Shown here one piece after another: positions 17,688-26,507 of a stretch of DNA of 64,000 nt; within the stretch, counting starts at the first letter, position 1; each line of letters starts with the position of its first letter. Source of the DNA: Rhizobium sp. WSM4643. GTDB lineage: Bacteria > Pseudomonadota > Alphaproteobacteria > Rhizobiales > Rhizobiaceae. The DNA lies in NCBI RefSeq assembly GCF_025152745.1, contig NZ_CP104040.1:4431501-4495500 (forward strand), given 5' to 3'. The position numbers and the translations under genes were made by a program. The notes under the pieces were generated by a model. That model was given only the letters and a program-made list of their open reading frames with translations, was not told the origin of the DNA and did not search any database.

Positions 17688-19076
17688 TCAGGCCACGCGC
17701 CGCAGCACGGCCGCATAGAAGCCGTCGAGGCCGGAGGCAATGCCGTCAGGCATTTTCGCCATCGTGGGAAGCGTGCGGAATTCGCCGAGCGGCGTGATCG
17801 CTGCCTCAAGGTCGGGCCAGTCCCCGGCGCCGATCGGAACGCGCTCAATCGCATCCGTGTCGGAAAGTACGCGGGCGACGACGTCCTCACCCTCGACAGG
17901 ATCGAGCGAACAATTCGAAAAAACCAGCGTGCCGCCCGGCTTCAGCAATGTCAGCGCATGCCGCAGCAGCCGTTCCTGCAGTGCCGCCAGCCTGGCGATA
18001 TCCTCAGGCCCCTTGGTCCACAACACGTCAGGGTGCCGGCGTGTCGTGCCGGTAGAAGAGCAGGGAGCATCGAGCAGAATCGCGTCGAAACGCTCCGCCG
18101 GCTCGAATGTCGTCAAATCTGCCTGGATCGTCTCCGCCTCAAGGCCGAGCCGGTCGAGATTCGACCGCAGCCGTCTCAGCCGATTTTCCGACTGGTCGAG
18201 TGCGGTGACTGCGCCGCCGGCAAGGATGAGCTGCGCCGTCTTGCCGCCAGGCGCGGCACAGAGATCGGCGGTGCGTTTGCCCGAGAGATCACCGAAAAGC
18301 TTCGCCGGGATACTTGCCGCCGCATCCTGAACCCACCAGGCGCCGTCGTCGAAGCCTTCGAGCGAAGGGATGCCGCCGTCGAAAGCCGCGAGCCGCACGC
18401 CGCCGGTGGGCAGGACGACGCCGTTCAACCGCTTCGCCCAGCCTTCGGGGTCGGACTTGACGGTCAGATCGATTGCAGCCGGTTCGAGCTGGGATTCCGA
18501 AATCGCCAGCGCCGCATCCCGGCCATAGGCCTTTTCCAGCCTGGCGATGAACCAGGCCGGCATCGGCGCGACCTTGCCGATCTCATCAAGCACCTGCTCC
18601 TTCTCGCGGCCAAGCCGGCGGAGGATGGCATTGACCAGCTTGGCGAAACGGCGATTGCGCGGATCCTGATTGGCCTGCTCGACGGCAAGATCGACGGCCG
18701 AATGATCCGGCACGTCGAGATAGAGGATCTGCGCCGCCCCGATTGCAAGCACGTGATGCAGCGCCCTTGCGCCCTCCGGCAGCGGCGAATCCAGCAGCCC
18801 GGCAATCGCGGCATCGATACGCGGCAAATGGCGCAGCGTCGTGTTCAGGATGGCGCGGACGAGCGCCCGGTCGCTTTCGCCGAGCGCCCTATAGGCCGGA
18901 TTGCCGTGTTCATGATCGAGAGCGCCGTCGAGCGGCAGCTTGCGATCAACGACGGCAGCAAGAATTTTTGCCGCCGCAGCCCGGGCCTGCAGGCCAGGCT
19001 TATCAGGCGCAGAGCGCTCGGTGGAGGGCTTATGCTTGCGGAATGGCTTCTTCGTGCCGTCTGAATTCAAGACCAC
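17688..19076 (-). CDS. rsmB: 16S rRNA (cytosine-C5)-methyltransferase, RsmB/Sun family
   Basis: 462 residues. An N-terminal NusB-like RNA-binding domain (about 20-160, with [23 protein letters not shown]) is joined to a Rossmann-fold methyltransferase. The SAM motif [12 protein letters not shown], the motif [17 protein letters not shown] and motif [16 protein letters not shown] provide the two cysteines used in catalysis and product release. It methylates C967 of 16S rRNA by family analogy. The GTG start at 19076 lies inside the last codons of htpX (10-bp overlap), so the two are translationally coupled. In rhizobia this gene commonly precedes the heparinase protein and purH. Confidence 0.9.
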   Translation of the reverse strand: MVLNSDGTKKPFRKHKPSTERSAPDKPGLQARAAAAKILAAVVDRKLPLDGALDHEHGNPAYRALGESDRALVRAILNTTLRHLPRIDAAIAGLLDSPLPEGARALHHVLAIGAAQILYLDVPDHSAVDLAVEQANQDPRNRRFAKLVNAILRRLGREKEQVLDEIGKVAPMPAWFIARLEKAYGRDAALAISESQLEPAAIDLTVKSDPEGWAKRLNGVVLPTGGVRLAAFDGGIPSLEGFDDGAWWVQDAAASIPAKLFGDLSGKRTADLCAAPGGKTAQLILAGGAVTALDQSENRLRRLRSNLDRLGLEAETIQADLTTFEPAERFDAILLDAPCSSTGTTRRHPDVLWTKGPEDIARLAALQERLLRHALTLLKPGGTLVFSNCSLDPVEGEDVVARVLSDTDAIERVPIGAGDWPDLEAAITPLGEFRTLPTMAKMPDGIASGLDGFYAAVLRRVA

Positions 19077-20029
19077 GGACCTTTTGGCGGTTGCGAACCA
19101 CCGCGACCAAGACCCGTATCCGGAACAGAGCGCGATTTGCGCGACGGATTAGCAGCACGAGCCGGCTGCGTCGAGACATTCATGCCGCCTTGCGCCATGT
19201 CCTGCAACGCGGCGATACGGTTTTCCGTGTTCGGATGCGTGGAAAACAGATTGTCCATGCGCTCGCCGGAGAGCGGATTGATGATGAACATATGCGCCGT
19301 CGCCGGGTTGCGCTCGGCATCCGCGTTCGGCACGTGGGCAGCACCACGCGCGATCTTGCCAAGCGCCGAAGCGAGCCAGAGAGGATTGCCGCAGATTTCG
19401 GCGCCGCGGCGGTCGGCCGAATATTCGCGCGTGCGGCTGATCGCCATCTGCACCAGCATGGCGGCGAGCGGTGCGACGATCATCGCGACGAGGACGCCGA
19501 CGATACCGAGCGGATTATTGTTGTTGTCGCGATTGCCGCCGAAGAAGAAGGCGAAGTTGCCGAGCATCGAGATCGCGCCGGCAAGCGTTGCCGTGATCGT
19601 CATGGTCAGCGTGTCGCGGTTCTGGATATGGGCGAGCTCATGCGCCATAACGCCTGCGACCTCCTCGGGAGACAAGGCAGCGAGCAGGCCGGTCGAGGCG
19701 GCGACGGCGGCATTGTCGGGATTGCGGCCGGTGGCAAAGGCATTCGGCTGCGGGCTGTCATAGAGATAGACCTTCGGCATCGGCAGACCGGCATTGCGGG
19801 CGAGATCGCGCACGATCCGGAAGAATTCCGGCGCATTGCGCTCATCGATCTCCTGAGCGCGATAGGCCGCAAGCACCATGCGGTCGGAATTCCAGTAGGA
19901 GAAGAAATTCATGCCGGCGGCAATGACGAACGCGATCATCATGCCGGCCCGACCACCGATCAGGAAGCCGACAAACATGAAAAGCGCCGTCATGAAGGCA
20001 AGCAACATGGCAGTGCGAACGAGGTTCAT
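19067..20029 (-). CDS. htpX: Zinc metalloprotease HtpX
   Basis: 320 residues, family M48B, an inner-membrane protease that degrades misfolded membrane proteins together with FtsH. Two N-terminal membrane helices (about 7-25 and 28-47), the zinc motif [13 protein letters not shown] with catalytic Glu, a second hydrophobic pair after it ([37 protein letters not shown]) and the third zinc ligand region [12 protein letters not shown] are all present. The C-terminal tail past about residue 285 is polar and Ser/Pro/Arg-rich. The start at 20029 is preceded by a GGAGATCCGC ribosome site. It is divergent from the SDHAF4-type gene. Confidence 0.95.
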   Translation of the reverse strand: MNLVRTAMLLAFMTALFMFVGFLIGGRAGMMIAFVIAAGMNFFSYWNSDRMVLAAYRAQEIDERNAPEFFRIVRDLARNAGLPMPKVYLYDSPQPNAFATGRNPDNAAVAASTGLLAALSPEEVAGVMAHELAHIQNRDTLTMTITATLAGAISMLGNFAFFFGGNRDNNNNPLGIVGVLVAMIVAPLAAMLVQMAISRTREYSADRRGAEICGNPLWLASALGKIARGAAHVPNADAERNPATAHMFIINPLSGERMDNLFSTHPNTENRIAALQDMAQGGMNVSTQPARAANPSRKSRSVPDTGLGRGGSQPPKGPWS

Positions 20030-20140
20030 TGCGGATCTCCATCTCCGATTTCGGCGTCACAAGCTTTCAATCCCGGCACCGGCGCATTATGATTTGGTTA
20101 TTCACCAGCCATTTTCAATATTTTCCGGCAGGAGACGGCC

Positions 20141-20365
20141 ATGCAGGACGCCGATAACGACAATAGCGAAACGCCGACGGCCGAAGGAACGGAGCCGCCG
20201 CGCAATATACTGTCCCCGGCTGCCAGACGCGCCCTTGCCGAAGCCGAAGAGCGGCGAGAGAAACAGAAACCGCTGGAGTTGCCGCCTGAGATCGGCGGCC
20301 GCGGCGGAGCCGAGCCAGCACGCTTCGGCGATTACGAAATCAATGGCCGAGCGATCGATTTCTAA
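20141..20365 (+). CDS. SDHAF4-type succinate dehydrogenase assembly factor (DUF1674)
   Basis: 74 residues. The N-terminal half is polar and low in complexity; the last about 25 residues GGRGGAEPARFGDYEINGRA plus IDF match the conserved C-terminus of SDHAF4 (GPEPTRYGDWExxGRxxDF). In eukaryotes this factor binds the flavinylated SdhA subunit before it joins SdhB. The bacterial DUF1674 proteins share only this tail, and the same role is inferred. The ATG follows GGCAGGAGACGGCC, an excellent ribosome site. The sdh operon is not in the window, so the gene is solitary, divergent from htpX. Confidence 0.82.
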   Translation: MQDADNDNSETPTAEGTEPPRNILSPAARRALAEAEERREKQKPLELPPEIGGRGGAEPARFGDYEINGRAIDF

Positions 20366-20537
20366 GTCAATATTCCTATTGGCTCCCTCGTCATGGCCGA
20401 GAATCCGGCTAACGAAATTTAGGTGACGGGTATTTGACCGCATTCTGGCGGGTGTCACCTCGCCGGCAATCTTCTCTCCGGGGGCTTCGTATATGCCGGA
20501 GGCCGCAAACCACGCAGGAACAATGCGCAAGCAAAGT

Positions 20538-20575
20538 GAGCCGCCCCGGAAAGCCCGAACGGGCTGGAGCGGCTC
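20538..20575 (-). terminator. Terminator-like double hairpin after acetyl-CoA synthetase
   Basis: GAGCCGC (20538-20544) pairs with GCGGCTC (20569-20575), enclosing an AGCCC/GGGCT stem. It sits 8 bp past the acsA stop. No long T run follows on either strand. Confidence 0.55.
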
Positions 20576-20582
20576 GATCCGA

Positions 20583-22538
20583 TCAGGCGGTCGCCTTGTT
20601 CTGCCGGTTGGCGATCAGATCGTCGACGACTGCCGGATCGGCAAGCGTCGATGTGTCGCCGAGAGCACCGAAATCGTCTTCGGCAATCTTGCGCAGGATG
20701 CGGCGCATGATCTTGCCGGAACGCGTCTTCGGCAGGCCCGGCGCAAACTGGATCTTGTCGGGCGAAGCGATCGGGCCGATTTCGGCCCGCACATGCTTTA
20801 CCAGTTCCTGGCGAAGCGTATCCGATCCCTCGTGACCGGCCATCAGCGTCACGTAGCAATAGATGCCCTGGCCCTTGATCGGATGCGGATAACCGACGAC
20901 CGCGGCTTCCGAAACCTGATTGTGCGAGACGAGCGCGGATTCCACCTCCGCCGTGCCGAGCCGGTGGCCGGAGACGTTCAGCACGTCGTCGACGCGGCCG
21001 GTGATCCAGTAATAACCGTCCGCATCGCGCCGGCAGCCGTCGCCGGTGAAATACTTGCCCTTGTAGGTGGCGAAATAGGTCTGGATGAAGCGCTCGTGGT
21101 CACCATAGACGGTACGCATCTGGCCCGGCCAGCTGTCGGTGATGCAGAGATTGCCGTCGGCAGGGCCTTCCAACACCTTGCCCTCATTGTCGACCAGCTC
21201 AGGCTTGACGCCGAAGAACGGCGTCGCCGCCGAACCGGGCTTCAGATCGGTGGCGCCGGGCAGCGGCGTGATCATATGGCCGCCGGTTTCCGTCTGCCAC
21301 CACGTATCGATGACAGGGCAGCGCTTGTCGCCGACGACATTGTAATACCACTCCCAAGCCTCCGGATTGATCGGTTCGCCGACCGTGCCGAGCAGCCGCA
21401 GCGAAGAGCGCGAGGAGCGCGTGACGAAGTCGTCGCCGGCACCCATCAGCGAGCGGATTGCCGTCGGCGCCGTATAGAAGATGTTGACCTTGTGCTTGTC
21501 GATGACTTCCCAGAAACGGCCCTGGTCCGGGAAATTCGGCACGCCCTCGAACATCAGCGTCGTCGCGCAATTCGCAAGCGGCCCATAGACGATATAGGAG
21601 TGGCCGGTGACCCAGCCGACATCGGCCGTACACCAGTAGACGTCGCCGTGGTGATAATCGAAGACATATTCATGCGTCATCGCGGCATAGACGAGGTAAC
21701 CGCCGGTCGTATGCAGCACGCCCTTCGGCTTGCCGGTCGAGCCTGACGTATAAAGTATGAAGAGCGGATCCTCCGCCTTCATCTTCACCGGCGGGCATTC
21801 CGCCTTCACCGTGGCAATCTCCTGGTGATACCAGAGATCGCGGCCGGGCGCCCAACCGGTCTTGCCGCCGGTGCGGCGAACGACCAGCACCTTGCTGACA
21901 TTGACATGCTGGCGGGCGGCGATATGGATCGCGGTATCGGTATTGTCCTTCAGCGGCACCGGCTTGCCGCCACGCAGGCCTTCGTCGCAGGTAATGACGA
22001 AGGTGGATTCGCAGTCGACGATGCGCCCGGCCAGCGCCTCGGGCGAGAAACCGCCGAAGACGACCGAATGCACCGCGCCGATGCGGGCGCAGGCGAGCAT
22101 CGCATAGGCCGCTTCCGGGATCATCGGCATATAGATGGTGACGCGATCACCCTTCTTGACGCCGTGCTTCTTCAACACGTTCGCCATCCGGCAGACGTGC
22201 TCGTAGAGCTCGTTGTAGGTGACCTTCTTGTCGATATAGGGGTTGTCGCCCTCCCAGATGATCGCCACCTGGTCGCCATTCGTTTTCAGATGACGGTCGA
22301 TGCAGTTGTAGGAGACGTTTGTCTGACCGTCCTCGAACCACTTGATCGACACCTTGCCGGTAAAGGAAGTGTTCTTGACCTTGGTATAGGGCTTGAACCA
22401 GTCGATCCGCTTGCCGTGCTTGCCCCAGAACTTGTCCGGGTTCTCGACGCTTTCCTCGTACCATTTCAGGTACTTTTCCTTATCGATCAGGGCGCGCGCC
22501 TTCACCGGCTTCGTGACCGGATAGATCTTCTCCGACAT
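20583..22538 (-). CDS. acsA: Acetyl-CoA synthetase (AMP-forming)
   Basis: 651 residues from ATG 22538, which follows the strong ribosome site GAGGAGGAG. It activates acetate to acetyl-CoA through acetyl-AMP in the cytoplasm. The N-terminal ACAS domain ([18 protein letters not shown]), the AMP-binding P-loop [15 protein letters not shown], the acetate-pocket region [13 protein letters not shown], the [20 protein letters not shown] hinge and the C-terminal [11 protein letters not shown] with the acetylatable catalytic lysine are all present. It is divergent from trcR and is paralogous to the ligase at 23656-25566. A GNAT acetyltransferase regulator is not in view. Confidence 0.97.
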   Translation of the reverse strand: MSEKIYPVTKPVKARALIDKEKYLKWYEESVENPDKFWGKHGKRIDWFKPYTKVKNTSFTGKVSIKWFEDGQTNVSYNCIDRHLKTNGDQVAIIWEGDNPYIDKKVTYNELYEHVCRMANVLKKHGVKKGDRVTIYMPMIPEAAYAMLACARIGAVHSVVFGGFSPEALAGRIVDCESTFVITCDEGLRGGKPVPLKDNTDTAIHIAARQHVNVSKVLVVRRTGGKTGWAPGRDLWYHQEIATVKAECPPVKMKAEDPLFILYTSGSTGKPKGVLHTTGGYLVYAAMTHEYVFDYHHGDVYWCTADVGWVTGHSYIVYGPLANCATTLMFEGVPNFPDQGRFWEVIDKHKVNIFYTAPTAIRSLMGAGDDFVTRSSRSSLRLLGTVGEPINPEAWEWYYNVVGDKRCPVIDTWWQTETGGHMITPLPGATDLKPGSAATPFFGVKPELVDNEGKVLEGPADGNLCITDSWPGQMRTVYGDHERFIQTYFATYKGKYFTGDGCRRDADGYYWITGRVDDVLNVSGHRLGTAEVESALVSHNQVSEAAVVGYPHPIKGQGIYCYVTLMAGHEGSDTLRQELVKHVRAEIGPIASPDKIQFAPGLPKTRSGKIMRRILRKIAEDDFGALGDTSTLADPAVVDDLIANRQNKATA

Positions 22539-22666
22539 GCAACTCCTCCTCATGAGACATGCGACGGGCCGCGTGAGCTAGCAGGGCCCGGACTTGAAAT
22601 CACGGCAATTCATAGCAGTTCGCACCGCCACGGCAATTAGACGAAGGTCATTTCATTTCGGAAGAA

Positions 22667-22695
22667 TTGCAATTCTGCGACAGTGCGGTTATATA
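22667..22695 (+). promoter_or_regulatory. Probable sigma-70 promoter of trcR
   Basis: TTGCAA (22667-22672), a 17-base spacer and TATATA (22690-22695) lie 75 bp upstream of the trcR ATG. This is a good match to the vegetative consensus. Confidence 0.6.
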
Positions 22696-22769
22696 GCGGC
22701 ATATTTCCCGGACATTGTGGTGACAATCCACGGACCGCGACCGGCGCGGACGATAGAAGGACTATATCC

Positions 22770-23474
22770 ATGGCTCAAACACTGCTCATGCCGAAGGCGA
22801 CCGCCATCTGGCTCGTTGACAATACGGCACTGTCTTTCGATCAGATTGCGCAGTTCTGCAAACTGCATCCGCTCGAAGTCAAGGCGATCGCCGATGGCGA
22901 AGCGGCGCAGGGCATCAAGGGCCTCGACCCGATCTCGACTGGACAGCTTTCCCGCGACGAGATTGCCCGCGCCGAGGCCAATCCGAACCACAAGCTGAAG
23001 CTTTCCGAACCGAAGGTGCGGGTGCCGGAATCCAAGCGCCGCGGTCCGCGTTATACGCCGGTTTCCAAGCGTCAGGACCGCCCGAACGCCATTCTCTGGC
23101 TCGTTCGCAACCATCCGGAACTGAAGGACGCGCAGATTTCCCGCCTCGTCGGCACGACGAAGTCGACCATCGAGCAGATCCGCGAGCGCACCCACTGGAA
23201 CTCCGCCAACTTGGCGCCGATGGATCCGGTCACGCTCGGCCTCTGCAGCCAGATCGATCTCGACATGGAAGTGGAAAAGGCCTCCAAGGGCCGTCCGCTG
23301 CCGACCGCTGCCGAGCTGGGCGCAACGCTGCAATCGGCACAGGAAACCGAGCGCCTGACCCCGAGCTACGAGCGCGAGGAGGAAAAGGAAAAGGAAATCG
23401 ACGCCGACGCCGTCTTCCGCAAGCTGAGCTCGCTGCGCTCGGCCCCGAAGGACGAGGACGACGATCAGTACTGA
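22770..23474 (+). CDS. trcR: Cell cycle transcriptional regulator TrcR (DUF1013)
   Basis: 234 residues beginning MAQTLLMPKATAIWLVDNT at ATG 22770. It is a DUF1013 protein, conserved in alphaproteobacteria and named TrcR from Caulobacter. It contains two similar helix-turn-helix-like halves: WLVDNTALSFDQIAQFCKLH (15-34) and WLVRNHPELKDAQISRLVGT (110-129), each followed by an IKGLDPI- or IREIRERT-like segment, consistent with DNA or RNA-polymerase binding. The C-terminus is acidic and charged (EREEEKEKEIDAD, ending DEDDDQY). It has its own promoter and a strong terminator, so it is monocistronic. DNA targets cannot be read from this sequence. Confidence 0.88.
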   Translation: MAQTLLMPKATAIWLVDNTALSFDQIAQFCKLHPLEVKAIADGEAAQGIKGLDPISTGQLSRDEIARAEANPNHKLKLSEPKVRVPESKRRGPRYTPVSKRQDRPNAILWLVRNHPELKDAQISRLVGTTKSTIEQIRERTHWNSANLAPMDPVTLGLCSQIDLDMEVEKASKGRPLPTAAELGATLQSAQETERLTPSYEREEEKEKEIDADAVFRKLSSLRSAPKDEDDDQY

Positions 23475-23491
23475 TTATCAGTAATTTCATG

Positions 23492-23530
23492 AAAACCCCG
23501 CCGGTATGAGCTGACCGGCGGGGTTTTTTG
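23492..23530 (+). terminator. Strong intrinsic terminator of trcR
   Basis: AAAACCCCGCCGGT pairs with ACCGGCGGGGTTTT around an 8-base loop and runs into six T, 17 bp after the stop. Confidence 0.93.
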
Positions 23531-23551
23531 TTGCGGATGGCCTATTTCGAA

Positions 23552-23617
23552 TTAGCTGCGGAACAGGGTGAGAATGTTCTGCGCCGAACTGTTGGCGATC
23601 GAGAGCGACTGGGTAGC
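23552..23617 (-). pseudogene. Relic of a flagellin gene 3' end
   Basis: Read on the minus strand, 20 codons followed by TAA spell TQSLSIANSSAQNILTLFRS. This matches the highly conserved C-terminal end of rhizobial and agrobacterial flagellins (LSIANSxSQNxLSLFR), the D0 helix that packs in the filament core. Upstream of the Thr codon the reading frame turns into unrelated sequence (RHYRPA), so only the last about 65 bp remain, with no start. It lies between the trcR terminator and the propionyl-CoA synthetase stop. No other motility gene is in the window. It is most likely debris from recombination or deletion of a fla gene. Confidence 0.7.
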
Positions 23618-23648
23618 AGGCCGGTAATGGCGACCGCATCATGCGTAA

Positions 23649-23668
23649 CCTGCCGTCACATCGGCAGG
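23649..23668 (-). terminator. Hairpin at the end of the PrpE-like gene
   Basis: CCTGCCG / CGGCAGG with a 6-base loop overlaps the stop codon at 23656. Only a weak T-poor tail (TTACGC) follows on the minus strand. Confidence 0.35.
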
Positions 23669-25566
23669 GAGCCTAAACCACGCCCGCGCAGCGCCTCGGC
23701 AATTTCCTCCAAAATCGTTGGATCATCGATGGTTGCAGGCATTTTCCAGGGTATGCCGTCGGCGATCTTCTGCATCGTGCCGCGCAGGATTTTGCCGGAG
23801 CGCGTCTTCGGCAAGCGGTTAACGGTGATGGCCGTCTTGAAGGCGGCGACAGGTCCGATCGAATCACGAATCATCGCCACGACCTCCGATTCGATCGCCG
23901 TCGCGTCACGGGAAACATGTCGTTTCAGCACCAGGAAACCGCAGGGCGCCTGGCCCTTCAACGCATCGATGACGCCGATAACAGCGCATTCGGCGACATC
24001 GGGATGACGCGCACAGACCTCCTCCATCGCCCCTGTCGAGAGCCGATGACCGGCGCAATTGATGATGTCGTCGGTGCGCGACATGATGAAGAGATAGCCG
24101 TCTTCGTCGACATAACCGGCGTCGGCCGTCTTGTAGTAGCCGGGAAACTCATCGAGATAGGCCGAGCGGAAACGCTCGTCCGCGTTCCAGAGAGTCGGTA
24201 GACAGCCGGGCGGCAAGGGCAGCTTCACGACGATATTGCCGAGCGTTCCCGCCTCGATCGGATGACCGGCATCGTCGAGCACCGCAATATCATAGCCGGG
24301 CATCGGCAGCGCCGGCGAACCGTGCTTGATGGGAAGGACGCCGAGGCCGAGCGGATTTGCCGCGATCGGCCAGCCGGTCTCCGTCTGCCACCAATGATCG
24401 ATGACGGGTATGCCAAGCATGCGCTCGGCCCATTTCAACGTCTCCGGATCCGCCCTCTCGCCGGCAAGAAACAGTGCCCGTAGATCCGGCATGGGATACT
24501 GGCGCATCAGTTCACCGTCACCGTCCTCCCGCCGGATGGCGCGGAATGCCGTCGGCGCCGTGAACAGCACCCGCACTCGATACTCTGAAACAATGCGCCA
24601 GAATGTGCCCGCATCCGGAGTGCCGACTGGCTTCCCTTCAAAGATCAGAGTGGTTACGCCTGATAGCAGCGGGGCATAGACGATATAGGAATGTCCGACG
24701 ACCCAGCCGATATCCGAAGCCGTCCAGAAGACCTCGCCCGGCTTCAAGCCGTAGATATTCCGCATCGACCAGTTGAGCGCGACCATATGGCCGCCATTGT
24801 CGCGCACAACGCCCTTCGGCTGGCCCGTCGTGCCCGAGGTATAGAGGATGTAGAGCGGATCGGTCGCCTTGACGGGGACACAGGCGATCTCGGCGCCACG
24901 ATGCTGCGCCACCGCCACCTCGAAATCCTGATCGCGGCCGCTGGCGAGATCTGCCCGAAGCTCCGGCCGCTGCAGCACCAGGCAGTACTCCGGCTTCGAA
25001 CGCGCGATCTCGATTGCCTGATCGACCAGGGGCTTGTAGGCGACGATGCGACCAGGCTCGAGCCCGCAGCTCGCGGTGATCACCAGCTTCGCACCGCAAT
25101 CGTCGATGCGTGCCGCAAGTTCGCTGGCGGCAAACCCGCCGAAAACGACGGAGTGAACCGCACCGATGCGGGCGCAGGCGAGCATGGAAAAGACCGCCTG
25201 CGGCACCATCGGCATATATAGGATGACGCGATCGCCTTTGCCGATGCCGCGCTCGACCAACGCTGCTGCGATGGCCATCACCTCGCAAAGCACCTCATCA
25301 TAGGTGAAACGGCGCTTCTCGCCGTTCATTGCGCTGTCGAAGATGACCGCAGTCTCGCCGCCGCGGCCGGCAGCCACATGCCGGTCCACGCAATTGTGGC
25401 ATGTATTGGTTTCCGCTCCAGAGAACCAGCGGCCATAGACGCCCTCACTGGGCGAAAAAATCCGCTCCGGCGGCTTGAACCAGTCGATGCCGACGGCTGC
25501 TTCGCGCCAGAAGGCTTCGGGATCGCGTTTCCAGGCCGCATAGGCCTGATGATAGCCGTTCTGCAT
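23656..25566 (-). CDS. prpE: Propionate-CoA ligase-like AMP-forming acyl-CoA synthetase
   Basis: 636 residues from ATG 25566, preceded by GGGGAGGAGC. It has the AMP-binding fold: N-terminal AWKRDPEAFWREAAVGIDWF, TNTCHNCVDRH, P-loop YILYTSGTTGQPKG, HWWQTETGWPIAAN, FIMSRTDDIINCAGHRLSTG and [13 protein letters not shown] with the catalytic lysine. The absence of the acetate-specific WWQTETGG and the SGHR-to-AGHR change argue for propionate or another short acid over acetate, which fits PrpE. It is about 31 percent similar by eye to the neighbouring acsA, so this is an old paralogue, not a recent duplication. It follows yggS by 82 bp on the same strand. Confidence 0.78.
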   Translation of the reverse strand: MQNGYHQAYAAWKRDPEAFWREAAVGIDWFKPPERIFSPSEGVYGRWFSGAETNTCHNCVDRHVAAGRGGETAVIFDSAMNGEKRRFTYDEVLCEVMAIAAALVERGIGKGDRVILYMPMVPQAVFSMLACARIGAVHSVVFGGFAASELAARIDDCGAKLVITASCGLEPGRIVAYKPLVDQAIEIARSKPEYCLVLQRPELRADLASGRDQDFEVAVAQHRGAEIACVPVKATDPLYILYTSGTTGQPKGVVRDNGGHMVALNWSMRNIYGLKPGEVFWTASDIGWVVGHSYIVYAPLLSGVTTLIFEGKPVGTPDAGTFWRIVSEYRVRVLFTAPTAFRAIRREDGDGELMRQYPMPDLRALFLAGERADPETLKWAERMLGIPVIDHWWQTETGWPIAANPLGLGVLPIKHGSPALPMPGYDIAVLDDAGHPIEAGTLGNIVVKLPLPPGCLPTLWNADERFRSAYLDEFPGYYKTADAGYVDEDGYLFIMSRTDDIINCAGHRLSTGAMEEVCARHPDVAECAVIGVIDALKGQAPCGFLVLKRHVSRDATAIESEVVAMIRDSIGPVAAFKTAITVNRLPKTRSGKILRGTMQKIADGIPWKMPATIDDPTILEEIAEALRGRGLGSLPM

Positions 25567-25648
25567 TTGCTCCTCCCCAGGACATGCAACCTCGATCTTA
25601 AATCTAGACGGGGTGAAGCGAGACAGGAAGCCCGACCAAAGCCGCGTA

Positions 25649-26308
25649 TCAGCGCGCGCCGAAAATCGCCGATCCGACGCGGACGCTTGTGGCGCCGAAG
25701 GCGACCGCCGTCTCGTAGTCACCCGACATGCCCATGGACAGCTTTTCGACGCCGCATTTGAGCGCGAGCTTTGCCAGCAAAGCGAAATGCGGCCCGGGAT
25801 TTTCCTCGGCCGGCGGAATGCACATCAATCCTTCGATGGAAAGGCCAAGCTCGTCGCGGCAGAAGGCGACGAAGGCCGACGTCTCTTCCGGAGCGATGCC
25901 GGCCTTCTGCGGTTCGAGCCCGGTATTGACCTGGACGTAAAGCCGCAGCACCTTGCCTTGCCGCTTCATCTCCTCGGCAAGCGCGCGGGCGATCTTTTCC
26001 CGGTCCACCGTCTCGATGACGTCGAAAAGCGCTACGGCATCCGCCGCCTTGTTCGATTGCAGCGGTCCGATCAGATGCAGCTCGATATCGGGCCGCTCAG
26101 CTTTCAGCGTCGGCCACTTTCCCTGGCTTTCCTGCACCCGGTTTTCGCCGAAGACACGCTGCCCGGCTTCGATGGCCGGTCGGATCGCCTCCGCCTCGAA
26201 GGTCTTCGAGACAGCGACGAGCTGAACGGAACCCGCCGGACGACCTGCTTCGCGTTCCGCGGCGGCAATCCGCGACCGCACGTCGTTCAATCGCTCTCGA
26301 AGTTCCAT
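25649..26308 (-). CDS. YggS/PLPBP family pyridoxal phosphate-binding protein
   Basis: 219 residues of the alanine-racemase-like TIM-barrel family without racemase activity. VQLVAVSKTF carries the PLP-binding lysine near residue 35, followed by FGENRVQE, HLIGPLQSNKA and the C-terminal SMGMSGDYETAVAFGATSVRVGSAIFG phosphate-binding segment. Members keep free PLP and amino-acid pools balanced. It lies upstream of the PrpE-like gene and divergent from leuS; the vitamin B6 kinase pdxY is elsewhere in the window. The ATG at 26308 is the only good start. Confidence 0.93.
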   Translation of the reverse strand: MELRERLNDVRSRIAAAEREAGRPAGSVQLVAVSKTFEAEAIRPAIEAGQRVFGENRVQESQGKWPTLKAERPDIELHLIGPLQSNKAADAVALFDVIETVDREKIARALAEEMKRQGKVLRLYVQVNTGLEPQKAGIAPEETSAFVAFCRDELGLSIEGLMCIPPAEENPGPHFALLAKLALKCGVEKLSMGMSGDYETAVAFGATSVRVGSAIFGAR

Positions 26309-26507
26309 CGTTCTGCCTCAACATATCTGGATGAAATGATTGGAATGAACTAGCCAGCCATTCTATGCTTGCCAAGTCCCGTCTCGGCGAAATCGCCTGG
26401 TCACGATCAAGATCGGACGCTTGCAGCACCTGCAAAACTTGACGCTGTAGTGGTTTCATGGTGAAGGTCTCGACCAACTCCCCTGATTTTCCGGAAATAC
26501 GAATACC

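Noticed and set aside
26438..26466. CTTGAC at 26438 as the leuS promoter
   Set aside because: The -35 is perfect but GTGAAG at the expected -10 position is a poor match.
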